This document shows, one piece after another, positions 39,628-48,464 of a stretch of DNA of 64,000 nt. The notes beneath the pieces are model-generated. The model made no database searches, was not told the DNA's origin, and saw only the letters and a program-made list of their open reading frames with translations. Position 1 is the stretch's first letter. Every line of letters begins with the position of its first letter. The position numbers and the translations under genes are program-made. Source of the stretch: Roseospira navarrensis (GTDB lineage: Bacteria; Pseudomonadota; Alphaproteobacteria; Rhodospirillales; Rhodospirillaceae); assembly GCF_009601025.1 (NCBI RefSeq), contig NZ_WIVE01000009.1:22176-86175 (forward strand), written 5' to 3'.

Positions 39628-39661
39628 GCGATTCGGTCCTCCGTCGTCAGGCTACCCGGTC

Positions 39662-39686
39662 AACGCCTCAGGCCGGTCGGGGTTCC
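39662..39686 (-). promoter_or_regulatory. EcfG-type promoter for exoD
   Basis: Minus strand: GGAAC at 39686-39682, a 16-base spacer, and CGTT at 39665-39662, 35 bases upstream of the exoD start at 39627. Confidence 0.72.
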
Positions 39687-39815
39687 TGCGGGCTGGACGG
39701 GGGCCGGCCTCCCCGGCCATTCTCGTGGCCCGGTGTTCTGATCCGCGTTGATCCGGACGAGTCCGGTCGATCGCCGATCAGGATCACGAGGTCGGGACCC
39801 ACAGGAGAGACGCCC

Positions 39816-40739
39816 ATGCCCTATCTGGTCGGTCAGGATACACCCCGGGAGCCCGCCGGGACCCGATTCCGCGCGCTCATGGCGCGGGACGGCGGCATTC
39901 TGGGGCTGCCCGGCGCGCACAACGGCATGGCGGCGTTGCAGGCGCGCGCGGCCGGGTTCGAGGCGCTGTACCTGTCCGGGGCGGCCATGACCGCCTCCAT
40001 GGGGCTGCCCGACCTGGGGCTCATCACCGTGGACGAGGTGTGTTTCTTCATCCGGCAGGTGGCGCGGGCGTCCGCTCTGCCGGTGCTGGTGGATGGCGAC
40101 ACCGGCTACGGCGAGGCGCTCAACGTCATGCACATGGTGCGTGCGTTCGAGGACGCCGGGGCCGGCGCGGTCCATATCGAGGATCAGCGCCTGCCCAAGA
40201 AGTGCGGGCACCTGAACGACAAGACGCTGGTGGATGCGCGCGAGATGGCGGCCAAGGTGGCGGCGGCGGCGCGGGCGCGGCGGCATCTGGTGGTGATCGC
40301 GCGCACCGACGCGGCGGCCAGCGAGGGGCTCGACGGCGCGGTGGCGCGCGCCCGTCTGTACGTGGAGGCGGGCGCGGACGCCATCTTCCCCGAGGCGTTG
40401 ACCAGCCCCGACATGTTCCGGGCCTTCGCCGAGCGCCTGCCGGGTGTGCCGCTGCTGGCCAACATGACCGAGTTCGGTCGCACACCCCACCTGACGGCCG
40501 CCGAGTTCGAGGCTTTGGGCTATCGCATGGTGATCTGGCCGGTGTCGTCGCTGCGGGTGGCCAACAAGGCGCAGGCCCGCCTTTACGAGACCTTGCGGCG
40601 CGAGGGCTCGACAGAAAGCCTGCTGCCGGAGATGCAGACCCGCGCCGAATTGTATGATCTTCTCGATCTGGCCGGGTACGAGGCGCTGGACGGCTCCATC
40701 ATCCGCTCGGTGGTGCCGCCGCCGGTGGAGGGATCGTAG
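39816..40739 (+). CDS. Methylisocitrate lyase-family (PrpB-like) enzyme
   Basis: A 307-residue member of the isocitrate lyase/PEP mutase superfamily. GLYLSGAAMTAS-like ALYLSGAAMTASMGLPDLG, DGDTGYGEALNVM (Mg-binding Asp), HIEDQRLPKKCGHL with the KKCGH catalytic loop, and VVIARTDAAASEG are all present. The KKCGH form points to 2-methylisocitrate lyase of propionate catabolism, giving pyruvate and succinate. No prpC or prpD is nearby, so a related lyase cannot be excluded. AGGAGA precedes ATG 39816. The next gene follows in 42 bases. Confidence 0.87.
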   Translation: MPYLVGQDTPREPAGTRFRALMARDGGILGLPGAHNGMAALQARAAGFEALYLSGAAMTASMGLPDLGLITVDEVCFFIRQVARASALPVLVDGDTGYGEALNVMHMVRAFEDAGAGAVHIEDQRLPKKCGHLNDKTLVDAREMAAKVAAAARARRHLVVIARTDAAASEGLDGAVARARLYVEAGADAIFPEALTSPDMFRAFAERLPGVPLLANMTEFGRTPHLTAAEFEALGYRMVIWPVSSLRVANKAQARLYETLRREGSTESLLPEMQTRAELYDLLDLAGYEALDGSIIRSVVPPPVEGS

Positions 40740-40781
40740 GCGCGTGGCTTGGCTGGTCCGGCCGAGGACAGGGGATGGGCA

Positions 40782-41540
40782 ATGAACGAACAAGGCGCCG
40801 TGGGGGAGCCCGCGAAACTGGCGTGTTACCCGGAAACCGTGGCGGGGGGGTTCTCGTCCGTCGATGGGACCGTGCAGTTCTACAACAGGGTGAACGCCCT
40901 GATCGGGCCGGACCATACGGTTGTCGATCTGGGCGCCGGGCGCGGCAGTGTCTCGGAGGACCGATGCGCCTATCGCCGCAGTCTGGCCACGCTGAAGGGC
41001 AAATGCGCCCGCGTCATCGGGGTCGATGTGGATCCGGTGGTGCTCACCAATCCTCTGGTCGATGAGGCCCGCCTGATCGGGGCCGATGGCCGTCTTCCGC
41101 TGGAGGATGGGTCCGTTGACCTCATCGTGTCGGATGCCGTTTTCGAGCACATCGCCGAGCCCCGACGGTTCGCCGAGGAGATTGACCGGGTTCTCAAACC
41201 GGGCGGCTGGGTCTGCGCGCGCACGCCGAATCGGTGGGGCTATGTGGGGGTGGCGGCCAATCTGGTGCCGAACGCCTTCCACAATCACGTCCTGCGCAGG
41301 GTGCAGCGGCACAGAAAAGAGAAGGATGTCTTTCCGACCACGTACACACTGAACACCCGACGACGGATCACGCGGTACTTCCCGCCCGATCGGTTCAAGA
41401 CCGTGATGCTGTCATGGAACGGCGAGCCGGCCTATTTCGGCCAGTTTGTGCCCGCCTGGTGGGTCATGAAGGTCGTGTTCTGGCTGATGCCGCCGGCGTT
41501 CGGGGCCGCGTGGTTCATCTTCATCCGGAAAACGGGGTGA
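40782..41540 (+). CDS. SAM-dependent class I methyltransferase
   Basis: A 252-residue protein with a Rossmann methyltransferase core. The SAM-binding motif I is VVDLGAGRGSVSED at about 45-58, the acidic end of strand 2 is GVDVDPV, and VSDAVFEHI and KPGGWVCARTPN give motifs IV-V. A C-terminal hydrophobic segment (WWVMKVVFWLMPPAFGAAWF) suggests membrane association. I chose ATG 40782 over the TTG at 40749. Its 3' end overlaps the convergent O-antigen ligase frame by 129 bases. A role in glycan or lipid methylation is likely but not shown. Confidence 0.8.
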   Translation: MNEQGAVGEPAKLACYPETVAGGFSSVDGTVQFYNRVNALIGPDHTVVDLGAGRGSVSEDRCAYRRSLATLKGKCARVIGVDVDPVVLTNPLVDEARLIGADGRLPLEDGSVDLIVSDAVFEHIAEPRRFAEEIDRVLKPGGWVCARTPNRWGYVGVAANLVPNAFHNHVLRRVQRHRKEKDVFPTTYTLNTRRRITRYFPPDRFKTVMLSWNGEPAYFGQFVPAWWVMKVVFWLMPPAFGAAWFIFIRKTG

Positions 41541-43007
41541 GCCCACCCCGCCTCTGACACGAGGGCATCGGCCGGGTGGCCGGTGCGCCCTGACCGTCAG
41601 GCCGGACACCAGCAGCAACAGAAACGCGATCATCACGGCCGGGATCTGCAGGCTGAAGTCCATGGTGGCATGAACGCCCACCAGCACCGCCGCCGCGACC
41701 GCCAGCACGGGCCGTTCCGGCTCGCGCGCGCGGGCGACACCCCGCGCGCCCCGGGCCGTCAACAGCAGCAGGGCGACGAACACCAGACCGGCCGCGGGCA
41801 GGCCCAGGTCCATGGGCAGTTCCAGCCAGTCACTGTGACCGCGATAGAGGAACTTGGTCACGGTGTCGTCGCGGTACAGGCGGAAGGCGGACTCGAAGGT
41901 GCCCAGGCCGTGCCCCAGCCACGGCCGGTCCTGGATGGCCTCCACCATCAGCGGGTAAACGGCGAAACGGCCCGTGTCGGCGTCGGTCTCGACGGTGGCG
42001 AAGCGGGACAGCGTGCCGTCGGCGCTCAGCATCACGTTGACGGTGAGCAGGACCACCACCCCGCCCACCAGCGCGAGCCCCACCCGGCGCAGGCCGGGGC
42101 GCATCCGCGCCATCCACAGGCCCAGAAAGGCCACCGTGCCGGCGCAGAACGCCACCAGACCCATGCGGGATTCCGTCAGCAGCAGGGCCACGGTGCCGAC
42201 CGCGATGACGGCCACGGGCAGCACGCCCTGGGACCACAGGCCGTCCTCGACGGCCATCAGCACGCGCGTGCGCAGGGCGGCGTCTCCGTCGGCCACGCGC
42301 CGGACATGGCGCAGCAGCAGGGCGAGGGCCGCCAGCACGCCCAGTCCGGCATAGGTGGCGTAGCTGTTGCGATTGATGAACGGCCCGGTGACCGTGCCGA
42401 AATAGGCCTCCTTCTCGAACCACAGCACCAGATCCAGGCCCGACAGCACCATGGCCAGCCCATAGGCCGCGCAGACGCCCTGCACCGCCACGAACACGGT
42501 CAGCAGCAGGGTGGCGTTGCGCTCCCGCCGCGCATGCAGCGCGATCAGCAGCGCGAGGCCGATCCAGGTCACCCATGTCCCCACGGCCGCAAGGGTCCGC
42601 TCGGGCACCAGGGAGATCGTCGCCGGCAGGTCCGAGGCGGGCAGCGCGCGGGCGGCCTCGCCCCAGGCGGGATGCGCCCAGCCCGTCAGCGCGGCAAGGG
42701 CGGGCAGGGCCTGCAGCAGCGCCCAGATGACCACGACGCCCACCAGGGCGCCCGCGATCCACAGGCTGCGGGGCAGGTCGGCCAGCGGCATCGGACGCCC
42801 CAGCCGCCAGCGCTGCACCGCGTAACTGAGCAGGCCCAGGCCCACCAGCACGGAGATGAGGTCCATCCACACGGGGCGGGCGCTGCCGAACGGGATCGGG
42901 CTCAACACCACCAGCAGCACCAGGCACCAGAACGAGGGCCCTCGCATTGGCCCCCTCAGGGGGGCGCTGCGGTCGCGGCCGCCGGCGGCACCAAGCGCGG
43001 GGCTCAT
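41412..43007 (-). CDS. O-antigen ligase/polymerase (Wzy/WaaL-like) membrane protein
   Basis: A 531-residue polytopic protein with about 12 helices. The large periplasmic loop holds GTVTGPFINRNSYATYAGLG, LLLTESRMGLVAFCAG, and RPWLGHGLGTFESAFRLYRD, the signature of the O-antigen ligase superfamily. It polymerises or ligates surface glycan. The start ATG 43007 overlaps the preceding gene's stop (ATGA). The last 45 or so residues are hydrophilic and antisense to the methyltransferase gene, so the C-terminus may be an accidental extension. It works with the BY-kinase two genes upstream. Confidence 0.88.
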   Translation of the reverse strand: MSPALGAAGGRDRSAPLRGPMRGPSFWCLVLLVVLSPIPFGSARPVWMDLISVLVGLGLLSYAVQRWRLGRPMPLADLPRSLWIAGALVGVVVIWALLQALPALAALTGWAHPAWGEAARALPASDLPATISLVPERTLAAVGTWVTWIGLALLIALHARRERNATLLLTVFVAVQGVCAAYGLAMVLSGLDLVLWFEKEAYFGTVTGPFINRNSYATYAGLGVLAALALLLRHVRRVADGDAALRTRVLMAVEDGLWSQGVLPVAVIAVGTVALLLTESRMGLVAFCAGTVAFLGLWMARMRPGLRRVGLALVGGVVVLLTVNVMLSADGTLSRFATVETDADTGRFAVYPLMVEAIQDRPWLGHGLGTFESAFRLYRDDTVTKFLYRGHSDWLELPMDLGLPAAGLVFVALLLLTARGARGVARAREPERPVLAVAAAVLVGVHATMDFSLQIPAVMIAFLLLLVSGLTVRAHRPPGRCPRVRGGVGSPRFPDEDEPRGPERRRHQPEHDLHDPPGGHKLAEIGRLAVP

Positions 43008-43771
43008 AATCCGATCTCCGGGGCATGCAGGCGCCAGCGGTCGCGCAAGGCCGGGTCGCGCCGGGTCAGGACCTCGCCCAGCCACGCCAGCCGGTCCGAC
43101 GCGGCGGCCCGCGTTTGAAACGCCCGGGCCACGTCGTCGCCGGGATGCAAGGCCAGCAGCCCGCGCAGGTCCTGGCGCATCATGGCCATGAAGGGCACGG
43201 TCCAGACGCTGCTCAAATCAAGCGCCCGTTCCAGACGGTAACCCGTCAGTTCGGGTTCGACCGCCGTGAAGGCATAGGACTGGCGCAGCGCGCCGAAGGC
43301 CGCCGCCGGCTCCGCCTGCTCCAGCCAAAGGGCATGGGACAGGTGCGCCCAGGTCTTGGGGTGCACCGGGTCGTGCCGCAGGGAGCGGCGCGCCAGCGCG
43401 GCCGCCGTGCCCGCGTGGGCCCTGGCGCGGTCGGCCTCTTCGGCGGCGGCGGCGTCATCGGCGATCATCAGATGCACCCCGGCCCATCGCCGCAGGTCCT
43501 CGCCGCGCCGGGCGGCGGGGGCCATGGCCTCGTAGAGCGCGATCGTCCGCACGCGGGTCTCGGTGCGCAGGGCCTCGTCCTCGCCCTGCATCCGGTCGGC
43601 GGCGGCCTGGACGTACTGGGTCGGCGGGATGCGGTCCAGGTCGCGCCGCAGGCCCTGGACGCCGACCGCGATCAGGGCCAGGGCCGCCAGCCCCAGGACC
43701 AGCGCGGCGGCGCGGTCGCGCATGCCGAAGGCGCGGCGCGGACGGGGCGTGTCAAGCGTGTCAGTTGGCAT
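43004..43771 (-). CDS. Membrane-anchored helical protein in the polysaccharide locus
   Basis: A 255-residue protein. One hydrophobic helix (about 33-50, ALVLGLAALALIAVGVQGLR) precedes a long Ala/Arg-rich helical periplasmic domain. That domain suggests TPR-like hairpins (HPKTWAHLSHALWLEQAEPA). I chose ATG 43771, which overlaps the kinase stop by 11 bases, and it overlaps the ligase start by four. So it is translationally coupled between a BY-kinase and an O-antigen ligase. A scaffold role in glycan export is inferred only from position. Confidence 0.7.
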   Translation of the reverse strand: MPTDTLDTPRPRRAFGMRDRAAALVLGLAALALIAVGVQGLRRDLDRIPPTQYVQAAADRMQGEDEALRTETRVRTIALYEAMAPAARRGEDLRRWAGVHLMIADDAAAAEEADRARAHAGTAAALARRSLRHDPVHPKTWAHLSHALWLEQAEPAAAFGALRQSYAFTAVEPELTGYRLERALDLSSVWTVPFMAMMRQDLRGLLALHPGDDVARAFQTRAAASDRLAWLGEVLTRRDPALRDRWRLHAPEIGL

Positions 43772-46085
43772 AGTAGTGGCCGTATTGCCCGTAATAGGAT
43801 GCATAATCGCCGTAGCCGTACCGCGAATGCTTGCGCAGGTCCACCTGCGTCATCACGGCGCCGCCGATCTCGACATCCGCCTTGTCCAGCATGGCGACGG
43901 CGGACTTCACGCCGTCGCGCGCCATGGCGGCCCACTGCACCACCAGCACCGTGGTGTCGGCGAGGCGGCTGAGCACGATGGCGTCCGAGACCGCCAGCAC
44001 CGGCGGCGAGTCGATCAGCACGAGGTTGTACTGCTCGCGGGCCGCCTCGACCAGGTGCGCCATGCGGTCGGAGCGCAACAGGGTCTGCACGTCGCGGCCC
44101 TGGCCCGAGCCCAGGATCAGGTCCAGGTTGGAGACCTCGTCGGTGATGACGCACGCCTGCCAGCGCGCTTCGGCCCCGGACAGGTAGGCGTCCAGGGTGG
44201 GCGCCCGGTCCTCGTCGCGTTTGGCCTTGGCGCGACCGGAGAGCGTGGGCCAGACCCGCCCCCGGCGCAGGTCCGCCTCGATGAACAGCACCCGGCGGTC
44301 GCCGGCCCGCGCCAGCAGCCGGGCGAGACAGAGCCCCAGCGTGGTCTTGCCCTCGCCGGGCAGCGATGAGGTGACCAGCACCGTGCGCGGTGGCGGCGTG
44401 CGGCCATAGGTCAGGGTGTTGAAGGCCGAGCGCAGGGCTTCCGCGTAGGCCGAGGTGGGGCTGCGCACCACGTAGTCGAACGGCGCCTTGCCGCGCAGCT
44501 TGCCGCGCGGCAGGCGGGGCACCATGCCCAGACCCGTCACGCCGGTGTCGCGCTGCACGTGGTCCAGGCTGCGGTAGCCCCGGTCCAGGGCCTCCAGCAG
44601 GATCGCGAGTCCGACGCCCACGGCGGAGGCGAGCACCAGCACGACGGCCAGGACCAGCTTCTTTTTCGGATAGGATGGCGCGGCCGGCGGCTTGGCCTCC
44701 GAGATGATGCGGGCATCCGCCTGTTGCAGGCCCTCCTGACTGGCGGTTTCCTTGGACCGCGACAGGAAGTTTTCCAGCAGCACGCGGCTGGATTCGGCCT
44801 CGCGCTCCAGTTCGCGCAGTTCGACGCGGGCCGCCTCGACATTCGAGCTGGTGGCCTTCAGGGCGTCCAGGCGGGTTTCCAGCGCCTTCACACGGCCCCG
44901 GGCGACCTGCACCTCGTTGCCCATGCCGGCGACGATGCGGTTGACCTCGACGGCGATCTTGCCGCGGATGTCCTGCAGTTCCGCGTTGACCTTGGAGACC
45001 TCCGGATGCCGCTCGCCGTAGCGGTTGGAGATCTCGGCGCGGCGTTGCTGGATCTGGGCCTCCTGCTCGCGCAGCCGCTGCACCAGGGCCGAGTCCAGGA
45101 CCGCGCCCAGCGCGGATATGGCGCCCCGGTCCGCCAGGTCCCGGACCTGGGCATAGCGCGCCTCGGCGGCCGTCAGGTCGTTCTGGGCGGTGATGAGCTG
45201 CGAGTTCAGCTCGGCAAGCTGCTGTTCGCTGACCGTCACCCGCTCGGATGCCTGGATGATCTGGTTTTCCTCGCGGAAGCGCTGGACCGCCACTTCGGCT
45301 TCGCGCACGCGCTGGCGCAGGTCGCCGATGCGGGTGCCGAGCCAGCGGGTCGCGCGCTCGATGGCCTCGAACTTGGCTTCAAGCTGGTCGGTCAGGTACA
45401 GATCCGCCAGCGTGTTGGCGAGGGCCGCGCTCTTGTCCGGACTGCCGGTCTCGAACGAGACGCGGATGGTATAGGAGCGGTCGGGGTTGGACACGGACAG
45501 CGCCGCGCCCACGGCGTCGATCACGCGGTTGCGCTGCCGGGCGCGCTGCTCGGCCTCGGACAGCACCGGGCCGGCCTCGGGCGACAGGCCCAGCGCCGTC
45601 AGCCACTCGGGCGGGATGTAGGTGCGGGGGTCGAGGTACTGCACGATCGGGTTCGGCGGTCGCAGGGCGCTGTTGAACTCCGGATCGTCGGTCAGGTTGC
45701 GGGCGTCCACCAGCTTGCCGAGCAGGCGTCCCGACTGGAGCACATCCAGCTCGGTGTTGATGACGCTGGCGTCCGGGGACAGACCGGACATGACCGCTTC
45801 GATGTCGATCACGCTTTCCTGGCGGGCCTCCAGGGTCAGCAGGGCCGTGGCCGTGTAGCGGGGACTGACCTGCACCAGCATCAGCGTGGCCAGCACCATG
45901 AACACCACGATGGTGCCCAGGATGATCGCCCGCCGACGCCAGAGCATCCGCAGGATGGCCATCAGGTCCAGGGCGTCGTCCGTCCGGGCCTGCCGGGCCG
46001 CGCCGCCGGGCCCCTCGTCCGTGCGCCGCCGCCGCCCCTCGGCCGGTGCCGGCGTTTCATGCATCAGGTTCACGCGCGTCCCCAT
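43761..46085 (-). CDS. Polysaccharide co-polymerase / tyrosine autokinase (Wzc-type)
   Basis: A 774-residue BY-kinase. The N-terminal Wzz domain has TM helices at about 55-75 and 505-525, flanking a periplasmic coiled-coil region (EQEAQIQQRRAEISNRYGER). The cytoplasmic kinase has Walker A SSLPGEGKTTLGL, Walker A' VLFIEADLRRG and Walker B LVLIDSPPVLA. The C-terminus is a tyrosine cluster (YGYGDYASYYGQYGHYYAN) that is autophosphorylated. It controls chain length and assembly of exported polysaccharide. The start is ATG 46085; a second ATG at 46064 is possible. Confidence 0.92.
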   Translation of the reverse strand: MGTRVNLMHETPAPAEGRRRRTDEGPGGAARQARTDDALDLMAILRMLWRRRAIILGTIVVFMVLATLMLVQVSPRYTATALLTLEARQESVIDIEAVMSGLSPDASVINTELDVLQSGRLLGKLVDARNLTDDPEFNSALRPPNPIVQYLDPRTYIPPEWLTALGLSPEAGPVLSEAEQRARQRNRVIDAVGAALSVSNPDRSYTIRVSFETGSPDKSAALANTLADLYLTDQLEAKFEAIERATRWLGTRIGDLRQRVREAEVAVQRFREENQIIQASERVTVSEQQLAELNSQLITAQNDLTAAEARYAQVRDLADRGAISALGAVLDSALVQRLREQEAQIQQRRAEISNRYGERHPEVSKVNAELQDIRGKIAVEVNRIVAGMGNEVQVARGRVKALETRLDALKATSSNVEAARVELRELEREAESSRVLLENFLSRSKETASQEGLQQADARIISEAKPPAAPSYPKKKLVLAVVLVLASAVGVGLAILLEALDRGYRSLDHVQRDTGVTGLGMVPRLPRGKLRGKAPFDYVVRSPTSAYAEALRSAFNTLTYGRTPPPRTVLVTSSLPGEGKTTLGLCLARLLARAGDRRVLFIEADLRRGRVWPTLSGRAKAKRDEDRAPTLDAYLSGAEARWQACVITDEVSNLDLILGSGQGRDVQTLLRSDRMAHLVEAAREQYNLVLIDSPPVLAVSDAIVLSRLADTTVLVVQWAAMARDGVKSAVAMLDKADVEIGGAVMTQVDLRKHSRYGYGDYASYYGQYGHYYAN

Positions 46086-46141
46086 CCCTGTCGGTTCCCG
46101 GCGGGCCCCTCGTCCGCCGCAGCAAGTATACGCGCGGGCGC

Positions 46142-46510
46142 TTAAGATTTCCTGAGTGTCTCCGCGCGCAACACGTCCAGCAGCGCGCGGAGGGTGTCGT
46201 CGTCCAGGTCCCGCAGCCGCCGCGCCAGTTCGTTGGCCACCTCGGTCGCCAGCGGCGACAGCCCGCCCGTGCGCAGGGTGACGCGCGGCGCGGAGACGGC
46301 GGCGAGGGCCTTCAGGGCCTCGGCCTCGTCCCAGATCAGATCGAGCGCGCCGCAGATCTGCATGACCAGACCCGGCTGGGGCAGGCCCCGGTGGCCGTGT
46401 TCCAGGGCCGAGAGATAGGCCGGCGAGACGGTCAGGCGGGCGGCCAGATCGTTCAGGCTCATGCCGCGTTCCGCCCGCAGCGCCCTTACCCGGGCACCGA
46501 AGGGCGTCAC
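46142..46510 (-). CDS. XRE-family helix-turn-helix regulator
   Basis: A 122-residue protein. The Cro/CI-type HTH at about 5-60 reads VRALRAERGMSLNDLAARLT and VSPAYLSALEHGHRGLP. The C-terminal part is helical (LARRLRDLDDDTLRALLDVL). It starts with GTG 46510, overlapping the Smr-domain gene stop (GTGA), so the two are coupled. An smr-xre pairing is common in alphaproteobacteria. The regulated target is not visible. Confidence 0.85.
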   Translation of the reverse strand: MTPFGARVRALRAERGMSLNDLAARLTVSPAYLSALEHGHRGLPQPGLVMQICGALDLIWDEAEALKALAAVSAPRVTLRTGGLSPLATEVANELARRLRDLDDDTLRALLDVLRAETLRKS

Positions 46511-47127
46511 GGGCTGCGTCCCTCGCGGCGGCGCCGGAGCAGCACGTAGAGCGCGCCCTCACCCCCGTCGCGGATCTGGGCCTGGGTGACGGACAGCACG
46601 ATGCGGCGCACGTCCGGCAGGCCGAGCCAGTGCGGGACGTCGCGGCGCAGCACGCCGCCGCCCTCGCGGCCGCTGCCCTTGCCGGTCACCACCAGCACGC
46701 AGCGCGCCCCCCGGTCGTGGGCGCGGTGCAGGAAGGCGGTCAGGGCGTGGTGGGCGCGCTCACGCGTCATGCCGTGCAGGTCCAGCCGCCCTTCGATGGG
46801 CATGCGACCGCGCCGGAATCGCTCGTGCGTGCGGCGGTCGATGCCGGCGGCCTCGCCGTGATGCGGGGGCGAGTCGCCCAGCCGATCCCGGCCGACGCGC
46901 AGGGCGGGCGGGGCGGTGACGGGTGCGGGCGGGGCGGCCGGCGACGGATCGGATGCCGCCGGGGCGCGGGGCGGCGGGGCGGTCCGCATGGGCTGGGCGC
47001 CCGCCACCGTGCCCGCGCGGCCGGCCAGCGGCACGGCGCTGCGGGTGACCTCCTGCCACAGGCGCAGGTCGGCCTCGGACAGGGCGGGCGGTCCGGCGCG
47101 GCGGGCTCTGTCAGACGGCGGCGCCAT
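46507..47127 (-). CDS. Smr-domain protein (MutS2-type endonuclease domain)
   Basis: A 206-residue protein. A Pro/Ala-rich N-terminal half (about 1-105) leads into an Smr domain at about 110-195. That domain shows the LDLHGMTRERAHHAL motif and the glycine-loop VVTGKGSGREGGGVLRRDV, followed by VTQAQIRDGGEGALYVLLRR. Smr domains nick or bind branched nucleic acid or RNA. It overlaps lutC by 17 bases upstream and the xre gene downstream, so it is part of the lut transcript or read-through from it. Confidence 0.88.
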   Translation of the reverse strand: MAPPSDRARRAGPPALSEADLRLWQEVTRSAVPLAGRAGTVAGAQPMRTAPPPRAPAASDPSPAAPPAPVTAPPALRVGRDRLGDSPPHHGEAAGIDRRTHERFRRGRMPIEGRLDLHGMTRERAHHALTAFLHRAHDRGARCVLVVTGKGSGREGGGVLRRDVPHWLGLPDVRRIVLSVTQAQIRDGGEGALYVLLRRRREGRSP

Positions 47128-47803
47128 CGGCCGTGTCTTCCACCATCACGATATGGAGCCGACGCGGCCCGTGCGCGCCGAGCTGAATGGTCTGCTCGAT
47201 GTCCCCGGTGCGCGAGGGGCCGGTGATGAGGTGGACCGTGCGGGGCGGGCCCTCCGGCGCATGGGCGCGCAGCCGGGCCCAGGCGTCCTCAAGGCCGCCG
47301 ACCACGTCCGTTTGCCGCACCACGACGATATGGGTGTCCGGCAGCATGTTCAGCGTCGAGGGACTGTGCGGCCCGGAGGCCATCATCAGCGTGCCCGTCT
47401 CCGCGATGCCGGCCAGGGCGTGGGCGACCCCCACGAGATCGTCGCCGGTGGGGGTGCCGCGCCGCTCGACGGTGAGCACGCCGCGGTCCTCCAGGCCGTC
47501 CAGGCGCGGATCGGCCGCCACGGCCACGCGGGTCGGCAGGTTGTGCTGGCGCAGAAAGCGTTCGACCGCCGCGCCCTCCGATCCGGGCGGGACCGTGGCG
47601 ACGGTGGCGGCGGCGGCCTCCGCCGTCTCCAGGAACCGCCGCACCAGCTCCGCATGGGTGCCCCGGGCGATGGCCGGGACCACGTGGGCCGCGTGGTCCG
47701 CCATCCGCCGGTCCAGCTCGGCGCGGGTCGGGTCGGGCAGGGGGCCGCGTTTCAGCGCGGCGCGGATGCCGTTCAGGACGGTGTCGCGGTCGGAGCCTGT
47801 CAC
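47111..47803 (-). CDS. lutC: Lactate utilisation protein C (LutC)
   Basis: A 230-residue member of the LutC/YkgG family, one of three subunits of a flavin-free, Fe-S-dependent L-lactate oxidase complex. ALAGIAETGTLMMASGPHSP, LNMLPDTHIVVVRQTDVVG and HLITGPSRTGDIEQTIQLGA are the family core. GTG 47803 with GGGAG eight bases upstream is the start. It is separated from lutB by an unrelated membrane-protein gene, which is unusual. Expression should follow lutA-lutB. Confidence 0.92.
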   Translation of the reverse strand: MTGSDRDTVLNGIRAALKRGPLPDPTRAELDRRMADHAAHVVPAIARGTHAELVRRFLETAEAAAATVATVPPGSEGAAVERFLRQHNLPTRVAVAADPRLDGLEDRGVLTVERRGTPTGDDLVGVAHALAGIAETGTLMMASGPHSPSTLNMLPDTHIVVVRQTDVVGGLEDAWARLRAHAPEGPPRTVHLITGPSRTGDIEQTIQLGAHGPRRLHIVMVEDTADGAAV

Positions 47804-47919
47804 CAGCCGTGCTCCCTGTTCTGTGCGGGGGTCTTGTGCGGGGCTGTCGAATCGTGTCGTGTCGCGTCGCCGGGACCGGCGGGGCCACCCGCCCGCGACG
47901 GGCCGCGCAGTATACCGCG

Positions 47920-48423
47920 TCAGGCCATCCGGGGCGACCCGCTGTCGCCCGGCGCGCCGCCGCCCAGGCCGGGGCCGACGGACTCCCCGCCCTCGAACTG
48001 CCGGGCGAAGGCCCGCCAGTTGCCGGCGGGGGCGACCACGCCGATCCGGGGGTTGGCCGTCAGGGTGACCACCACACCCCCGAGCGACCAGATCACCTGC
48101 CAGTTGTGGGCGTTGCGCAGCATGCTTTCAATGGTGCGGTCCCGCAGCCGCTTCGCGATCCAGGGCCGCACGAAGAAGGCATAGGCGAACATGGCGCCGA
48201 TCAGCACGAGCGTGCCGGCGACCAGATCGAGGGTCATCACGACCACGCTGGCGAGCAGCAACACCAGCAGGGGAACCACGTTCTCCCACGGATTGAAGAC
48301 GGGCGAGCCGGTCCGGTTCAGGCGGGTGAAGTCGATGTGGATCGTGATCCGGTTTGCCGTGTAGGCCTCGATCAGCCGTTCATGAAGGCGATAGTCCTGG
48401 GCAGCCTTGGGTGAGCGCGCCAT
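47920..48423 (-). CDS. Two-helix membrane protein inserted in the lut operon
   Basis: A 167-residue protein. Two hydrophobic helices lie at about 47-85 (VVPLLVLLLASVVVMTLDLV, then LVLIGAMFAYAFFVRPWI). They are followed by a soluble tail with NWQVIWSLGGVVVTLTANPR and a Gly/Pro-rich end. I do not recognise a family. It is on the same strand as lutB and lutC, 41 bases after lutB and 116 before lutC. The start is ATG 48423; the longer open frame is the shadow of lutB. Function is unknown. Confidence 0.68.
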   Translation of the reverse strand: MARSPKAAQDYRLHERLIEAYTANRITIHIDFTRLNRTGSPVFNPWENVVPLLVLLLASVVVMTLDLVAGTLVLIGAMFAYAFFVRPWIAKRLRDRTIESMLRNAHNWQVIWSLGGVVVTLTANPRIGVVAPAGNWRAFARQFEGGESVGPGLGGGAPGDSGSPRMA

Positions 48424-48464
48424 CGGCGTCGGAACTCCTGCGGAACCGGAAACGGCCCGCGACT

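Noticed and set aside
44559..46145. 528-codon open frame antisense to the BY-kinase gene
   Set aside because: The kinase frame has complete Walker motifs and a tyrosine tail; the antisense product has no domain.
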